From Pseudomonadota bacterium (GTDB lineage Bacteria; Desulfobacterota; Desulfovibrionia; Desulfovibrionales; Desulfovibrionaceae), in contig JAEWQB010000004.1 in assembly GCA_023460395.1 (NCBI GenBank), positions 203,522 through 267,521 of the forward strand: 64,000 nucleotides of DNA, given 5' to 3'. The stretch's first letter is position 1, and the number at the start of each line of letters is the position of its first letter. This document shows positions 59,873 to 64,000 of the stretch, piece by piece. The position numbers and the translations under genes were made by a program. A model generated the notes under the pieces. The model made no database searches. It was not told the origin of the DNA and worked only from the letters and a program-made list of their open reading frames with translations.

Positions 59873-60499
59873 ATGCCCAGCCCCCTTTCCGCACTCCACA
59901 GACAAGTCTGGACAGCCATGTTGGCGGCGCTTATCGCCGTGGGGGCACTACTGCAACTGCCCATTGGCCCTGTTCCCGTCACATTGCAGACCTTTTCCAT
60001 CGTCCTCGCGGGGCTGATATTAGGGCCGGTGCACGGTGCCATCGCCATGTTGCTCTACCTTGTTGCTGGTTGCATCGGCCTACCGGTCTTTTCGGGTGGA
60101 CGGGCCGGTCTGGCACATCTACTTGGTCCCACAGGGGGCTATCTTATCGGCTATGTGGGAACAGCCATGCTCGCCGGCATGGGGACCATCACGCGAAAAA
60201 TTTCCCCCTCTCCCGACATGCAGGCGCATACGGAGCAGACCATCCCGCCCGCGGCCATAACACCGGGCACGCCGCGACAAGATCGACGTCTGCTTTTACA
60301 GACACTGGGCTGGAGTTTGCTGGGCCTTATCCCCGTCTTTGCCGTGGGCATGTTGCGCCTCACATTTGTGCTGGATGTTTCCTATGCCAAGGCGTTCGCG
60401 GTGGGCGTGGTGCCCTTTATCGTGGGAGACGTCATCAAGGTAGTGGCGGCAGTGCTTGCCTATCGCTACTTACGGGGCAGGAGGCTCCTACCAGTATGA
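59873..60499 (+). CDS. bioY: Biotin ECF transporter S component BioY
   Basis: A 208-residue membrane protein with six helices. LQLPIGPVPVTLQTFSIVLAG, LLGPTGGYLIGYVG and GMLRLTFVLDVSYAKAFAVGVVPFIVGDVIK are standard BioY sequence; a polar insert of about 45 residues between helices 4 and 5 makes it slightly longer than usual. It captures biotin. The ATPase gene overlaps its stop by ATGA. The start is uncertain because no clear ribosome binding site is seen. Confidence 0.92.
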   Translation: MPSPLSALHRQVWTAMLAALIAVGALLQLPIGPVPVTLQTFSIVLAGLILGPVHGAIAMLLYLVAGCIGLPVFSGGRAGLAHLLGPTGGYLIGYVGTAMLAGMGTITRKISPSPDMQAHTEQTIPPAAITPGTPRQDRRLLLQTLGWSLLGLIPVFAVGMLRLTFVLDVSYAKAFAVGVVPFIVGDVIKVVAAVLAYRYLRGRRLLPV

Positions 60500-61230
60500 T
60501 TACGGCAGAAGGGCTTTCCTTTCGCTACCCCGGAGCGACGGAATTTTCGCTGCGCGAAATTACCTGCCAGATACCGGAAGGGACTGCGCTGTTCCTGTGC
60601 GGCACCAATGGCAGCGGTAAATCCACACTTCTCTCGCTGCTGGCTGGCTTATACACGCCAACCGCAGGCCGCATCAGTGTGGGGGACGTTCGCACACCGG
60701 GCAATGAGCAGGGCTTGCGTGACTGCTCTGCGCTGGTACTCCAAGATGCCGATCTGCAAATCATTGGCTCCACAGTAGAAGAAGACATGCTGCTGGCCTT
60801 TCCCCCCGGTCTATCCGGCGCGGAGGAAACCGCGCGTGGCATGGCGGCTAAATTTGACCTCGCCGCACAGTGGAACTCACCGGTTCACACGCTTTCCTAC
60901 GGGCAAAAACGCAAACTCTGCCTTGCCGTCGCTCTGCTTGGGTCGCCCAGCCTACTTTTATTAGATGAACCGCTCTCCGGCTTGGATTATCCAGCCATCC
61001 GGGAAATGCGCGCTCTTCTTAAAAAAAACAGAGAGATGGGACTCACACAAATCATCTCGGTCCACGATTTAGACCCGCTAATTGACTTGGCAGACAGCCT
61101 CTTAGTGCTCCACAAGGGCACACAAGTTCTTTTCGGCCCCCCGGACGAGATACTAGGGGAGATATCTCAGTACGGCGTCCGCCGCCCAAGTGGCTGGCAG
61201 CGCGGAGAACCACTACGCAACTGGGAGTGA
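60496..61230 (+). CDS. bioM: ECF transporter ATPase (BioM-like)
   Basis: A 244-residue ABC ATPase: Walker A GTNGSGKST, signature LSYGQKRKLCLA, Walker B LLLLDEPLSGLDYP, switch His in IISVHDLDP. LxDADLQIIGSTVEED (a Q-loop of the ECF/Cbi type) and coupling to bioY point to BioM. It powers biotin uptake. BioN, the expected third gene, is not next to it; an AT-rich island begins right after. Confidence 0.88.
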   Translation: MITAEGLSFRYPGATEFSLREITCQIPEGTALFLCGTNGSGKSTLLSLLAGLYTPTAGRISVGDVRTPGNEQGLRDCSALVLQDADLQIIGSTVEEDMLLAFPPGLSGAEETARGMAAKFDLAAQWNSPVHTLSYGQKRKLCLAVALLGSPSLLLLDEPLSGLDYPAIREMRALLKKNREMGLTQIISVHDLDPLIDLADSLLVLHKGTQVLFGPPDEILGEISQYGVRRPSGWQRGEPLRNWE

Positions 61231-61267
61231 GGAAAAAACCTGCCCACTCAAGAACAGGAAACACAGC

Positions 61268-61777
61268 ATGCGATTATTCAAGCTCCTTCTCAAAGTAAGC
61301 TTTGGGAAAAATTACAGAAAAAAATTTAAACTGAAATACTCCTGTGACATCCCCAAAATTGAAGAATATGAAAAGCTGGGCACACTATTTCCCCACCCTG
61401 TGGGCATAGTTATCTCCAAGCTTGTAACAATGGGAAATAATTGCATTATATTCCAAAACGTCACGCTCGGTGCTGGAAAAAATATTCCATCGCACCCCGA
61501 TCAAGACTGCTACCCTGTGCTTGGAGATAACGTTATCGTTTTTGCCGGCGCGGTTGTCGCGGGGAAAATCCGTATTGGAAATAACGTCATTATCGGAGCA
61601 AACTCGTTTGTTAACAAAACCATTCCCGATAACGCCATTGTCGCAGGGATACCCGCGAAGGTAGTTGGAGAAAATCGCTCGACAGAACTAAGGAAACCTT
61701 TCCCCACACGAGTTCCTACAACGAGCTTTGGATCTACACATCAGGCAGGGATTTCGAACAAGATCGATGCCCCCTAA
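61268..61777 (+). CDS. Serine acetyltransferase-like hexapeptide protein
   Basis: A 169-residue left-handed beta-helix acyltransferase. LFPHPVGIVISKLVTMGNNC, IIFQNVTLGAG, DNVIVFAGAVVAGKIRIGNNVIIGANSFVNKTIPDNAIVAGIPAKVV shows hexapeptide repeats and the C-terminal cap of the CysE/WcaB type. It lacks the large N-terminal helical domain of true CysE, so it more likely O-acetylates a sugar of the surface glycan. AGGAAA precedes the ATG. It is AT-rich compared with the genes to its left and starts the polysaccharide island. Its end overlaps the convergent DUF616 gene by 44 bp. Confidence 0.82.
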   Translation: MRLFKLLLKVSFGKNYRKKFKLKYSCDIPKIEEYEKLGTLFPHPVGIVISKLVTMGNNCIIFQNVTLGAGKNIPSHPDQDCYPVLGDNVIVFAGAVVAGKIRIGNNVIIGANSFVNKTIPDNAIVAGIPAKVVGENRSTELRKPFPTRVPTTSFGSTHQAGISNKIDAP

Positions 61778-62510
61778 GTAACAATCCTGGATGATTACCT
61801 ATCCCCTTGTCTCCAAGCAGTGGCGGACACGCGATACCGTACTTCCGGAGTAAGTATACAAAACTTATCTGATCGCGCTTGGAATACCTCTGGATAATTT
61901 GCCACCATTCTTCCATCAAAGCAGCTACTGTTGGGTCGTTATGCCGCCTAAAAATTATTCCCAGCGCATATAGGCCGTTGTCATGGGGATAATGAGAAGA
62001 TTCTAAAATACTCTCCCATTCTTTGATTTTTGCGTAAGAATCTTTTTTGAGTGCAATCAGCTTTGTTATTTCTTTATATACGCATTTTCTGTGTTCATGT
62101 AATGGAGCAGACAGAGCCATTCTCTCATCCATAGCAGCATATGCAGCTATGGAGAGATCCTCTCCCAGCACATCGCAGTTAGCATCTATCCAAATACTGT
62201 AATCATATTCAGGAAATAATTTTTGCGGAAACATTTTATAATATTTTGCATTTCTATTATGATCGATTCCAAATCGATGCTCCAGTTTTCTGCATTCCCA
62301 TACTCCTTTAACCATGTCCGGTTGATCTGTAAAACAAACATAGTCCCAATCTTCAACTAAAAAAATGTGTGGGAAAATGGCATCGTATCCTCCTGAGACC
62401 GCCGTATACATAACCACCCGCGCTTTACGCGTTCTCTTTCTTTGGTGGTACCATATGCTCGCCATGCCGCTGAGATCTCCCCCAGAGGCGTTCTCCATTT
62501 TTGTAACCAA
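61734..62510 (-). CDS. DUF616 glycosyltransferase-like protein, probable 5' frameshift
   Basis: The frame encodes about 258 residues of a DUF616 (TOD1/MUCI70-like) protein: VVMYTAVSGGYDAI, DYVCFTDQPDM, RNAKYYKMFPQKLFPEYDYSIWIDANC and HYPHDNGLYALGIIFRRHND are family landmarks. This frame has no good start (TTG 62510 or ATG 62498, without a ribosome binding site). A different frame beginning at ATG 62599 has AAGGGG before it and encodes a plausible N-terminus (MIGAYFDGRTAKLL and on), so a single-base shift around 62430-62510 may have split the gene. Probably acts on surface polysaccharide. Confidence 0.72.
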   Translation of the reverse strand: MVTKMENASGGDLSGMASIWYHQRKRTRKARVVMYTAVSGGYDAIFPHIFLVEDWDYVCFTDQPDMVKGVWECRKLEHRFGIDHNRNAKYYKMFPQKLFPEYDYSIWIDANCDVLGEDLSIAAYAAMDERMALSAPLHEHRKCVYKEITKLIALKKDSYAKIKEWESILESSHYPHDNGLYALGIIFRRHNDPTVAALMEEWWQIIQRYSKRDQISFVYLLRKYGIACPPLLGDKGIGNHPGLLLRGHRSCSKSLPDV

Positions 62511-62637
62511 TTACGCGCGAATCTTCGGAGGGCAGGATGTGGAATACATAATGTCAATAATTTAGCCGTGCGCCCATCAAAGTAAGCCCCAATCATCATT
62601 TCCCCTTAAATCAGCAAGCGGAATATAAATTTATCTA

Positions 62638-63591
62638 TTAACTATTCTGCCAAAAAATTTTATTAATAATTTTTGTAAAGTTATTCATTTTGATCGCATG
62701 CCAAATACCCCCAAAAGAGAACCTCATCCATATATAGGATATGAATTCTTTCACTGCAGCGCCATCTCCTCTTCGCAACAACGTATCCATTGCGCAACGT
62801 AGCTCCCAAGATACCATTTGACGTTGCCATCTTTGCAATGAAGATTTAGAAATTATATTTTTATCACACAGCTTACCCCCAATTGAATACACATACTCAA
62901 CACTGTACTTCCAAATATCTGCATCTGTCTTTTTAGAATATGACGATGAGTGCCTTCTATAAGCACATACAACCGCTGGCTGCCGAACAACTTTTCCTAA
63001 AAGGCATGCATATCCACCAATCAGCCTATCCAAATTCATCATTTTTTCAGAAATAAACGGATCGTGGTCGAAGTCAACTTCGGCAAAAGCGGCTTTTCGT
63101 ATCAGTATCTTCGAAAATCCCACGATGGGACGCTTGCGAAAATGTGCGAGCAGATACTCCACTCCCCCTGTAGAATCTGGGATATCCGATAGTTTTTCAA
63201 CAATCTTGCCATCCTCATAAAATTCACGTTGCCCGCCACAGACAACAGCTACATCTCCTGCAGCCTTTTCCATCAATAAAGCCAACCCGTTGGGCTGAAG
63301 AATATCATCGTCGTCCATGAACTTCAGCCACTCACAGGATGCCAGTTCTGCGAGCCGAACATAGTTACGGGCGAGGCCGAGTGAAGGAATGTTTCGATAG
63401 TACCGGATGCGCGGTTCAGCCGCATATTTTTTGGCAATCTGCTCAATGGCATCTGTGGGACAATCATCAGAGATGACAAGCTCCTGAAATGGATAACGTT
63501 GCATCAGACAGCTTTGCAGGCATTCTTCAAAATAGTCCGGCTTGTACGCGGGAATACAAATGGATACGATAGGCGAAACAACTTCAGGCAA
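62638..63591 (-). CDS. Glycosyltransferase family 2
   Basis: A 317-residue GT-A glycosyltransferase. VSPIVSICIPAYKPDYFEECLQSCLMQ, ELVISDDCPTDAIEQIA, NIPSLGLARNYVRLAELA and WLKFMDDDDILQPNGL (the DDD metal-binding region) identify it; a helical C-terminal extension follows. The start is TTG 63591 with GGGGTGG upstream. AT-rich codon use marks it as part of the acquired surface-glycan island. Confidence 0.88.
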   Translation of the reverse strand: MPEVVSPIVSICIPAYKPDYFEECLQSCLMQRYPFQELVISDDCPTDAIEQIAKKYAAEPRIRYYRNIPSLGLARNYVRLAELASCEWLKFMDDDDILQPNGLALLMEKAAGDVAVVCGGQREFYEDGKIVEKLSDIPDSTGGVEYLLAHFRKRPIVGFSKILIRKAAFAEVDFDHDPFISEKMMNLDRLIGGYACLLGKVVRQPAVVCAYRRHSSSYSKKTDADIWKYSVEYVYSIGGKLCDKNIISKSSLQRWQRQMVSWELRCAMDTLLRRGDGAAVKEFISYIWMRFSFGGIWHAIKMNNFTKIINKIFWQNS

Positions 63592-63660
63592 AATCCACCC
63601 CTAATTTTAATATCCATACACACCAACATTTTGTGCATAAAATAATTCAGTATGTCAAGC

Positions 63661-63689
63661 TTGATTTAAATACAAAATAATTATATTAT
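63661..63689 (+). promoter_or_regulatory. Promoter of the broken gene at the right end
   Basis: TTGATT (63661-63666), 17 bp, TATTAT (63684-63689). The boxes are close to consensus, and the start codon follows after 57 bp. Confidence 0.5.
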
Positions 63690-63745
63690 ACATAGGAATG
63701 TATAAACACTTTACACTGGTAACTATAAAATATTAGCAGGAAAAT

Positions 63746-63976
63746 ATGAGAAATAAATATTACTATATTGAAAAAATAAAAAGACATATTCCATTTTACT
63801 GGAGAAATCGAATTCCTCTAGATAATATTAGAATATGCAATACGAAGGAAACACTAGATGACTGTATGTATATTATACCTAAATCGAGCGGAGGGGGCCC
63901 ATTGAAGCCTTCCTCGGCAGAAACCGGGAGAAGATTGACTCCAAAAATGGTGCGATGGGGACAGCTTGATCGCTGA
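63746..63976 (+). pseudogene. Truncated gene of the polysaccharide island
   Basis: AGGAAA precedes ATG 63746, which opens MRNKYYYIEKIKRHIPFYWR, an AT-rich, Lys/Tyr/Ile-rich N-terminus like those of glycosyltransferases in such islands. At about 63886 the sequence turns abruptly GC-rich and the frame continues as GGGPLKPSSAETGRRLTPKM and stops, with quite different composition. The gene therefore seems cut by an insertion or rearrangement after about 48 codons. Its original product cannot be named. Confidence 0.5.
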
Positions 63977-64000
63977 AGCGTGATAATGCTGCTCGTTTCG
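63886..64000 (+). mobile_element. Possible end of an inserted element, cut by the window edge
   Basis: From about 63886 the base composition and codon style change within a few bases from strongly AT-rich to GC-rich. The sequence that begins GGAGGGGGCCCATTGAAGCC has no relation to the preceding gene. This is what an insertion-sequence terminus would look like, but no transposase or terminal repeat pair is visible inside the window. Confidence 0.3.

Overview
The window reads as a chromosomal segment from a sulfate-reducing Deltaproteobacterium (Desulfovibrionaceae-like). Evidence: the F1Fo ATP synthase is split into two operons (AtpZ/I-a-c and b'-b-delta-alpha-gamma-beta-epsilon), the first followed directly by the redox repressor rex; there are bactofilin, mre/mrd, RNase Y, HU, NikR and FolE2 genes, a polar-flagellum set (fliM, fliJ, motE), a RACo-like ferredoxin/ASKHA protein and a PAS kinase with a cysteine cluster. 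This lineage assignment is inference from gene content and order, not from a database search. The sequence is moderately GC-rich until about 61.2 kb and then becomes clearly AT-rich. I saw no rRNA, tRNA, CRISPR array or prophage.

Layout. 1-6.8 kb: minus-strand genes of partly unknown function (a partial gene at the left edge, a CBM48-like glycogen-binding domain, an excisionase-type HTH protein, DUF554 and DUF190 proteins, an MdtJI-like SMR pair, a histidine kinase). 7.0-11.0 kb: rplU-rpmA-obg-proB-thiD on the minus strand. 11.5-14.5 kb: rfbA, a 47-residue membrane protein and a TrmA/RumA-type RNA methyltransferase. 14.6-16.2 kb: a degenerate-receiver/PilZ protein. 16.6-22.8 kb: atpZ-atpI-atpB-atpE, rex, a SAM hydrolase, cobS, fliJ, motE, truA. 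22.9-24.5 kb: fliM and a small coiled-coil membrane protein. 24.9-27.6 kb: a DUF534-type ABC importer. 27.9-32.5 kb: RACo-like protein, Rsm22-like methyltransferase, glycerate kinase. 32.7-39.1 kb: HU, a GyrI-like protein, a lipoprotein, a TPR protein, a GT4 glycosyltransferase, an M29 aminopeptidase.

39.2-55.2 kb is one long co-oriented minus-strand block: mreB-mreC-mreD-mrdA-rodA, bactofilin, atpF'-F-H-A-G-D-C, glmU, a ZapB-like protein, zapA, a probable 6S RNA and rny. It joins cell-wall elongation, septation, peptidoglycan precursor supply and ATP synthesis. 55.3-61.2 kb: YhcC-type radical SAM protein, ogt, folE2-nikR, a methyltransferase, bioY and its ATPase. From 61.25 kb to the end lies an AT-rich surface-polysaccharide island (hexapeptide acetyltransferase, DUF616 protein, GT2 glycosyltransferase, a broken gene) that ends in an abrupt GC-rich junction resembling the end of an inserted element.

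The most useful regulatory observations are three Rex-type palindromes (upstream of rex and of both atp operons), structured leaders before the glycerate kinase and the ABC importer, a 9-bp inverted repeat with 16-bp spacing just upstream of nikR, a 6S-like fold between zapA and rny, and an orphan terminator-like hairpin upstream of rfbA. All were found by eye; folding and comparative analysis were not possible here.
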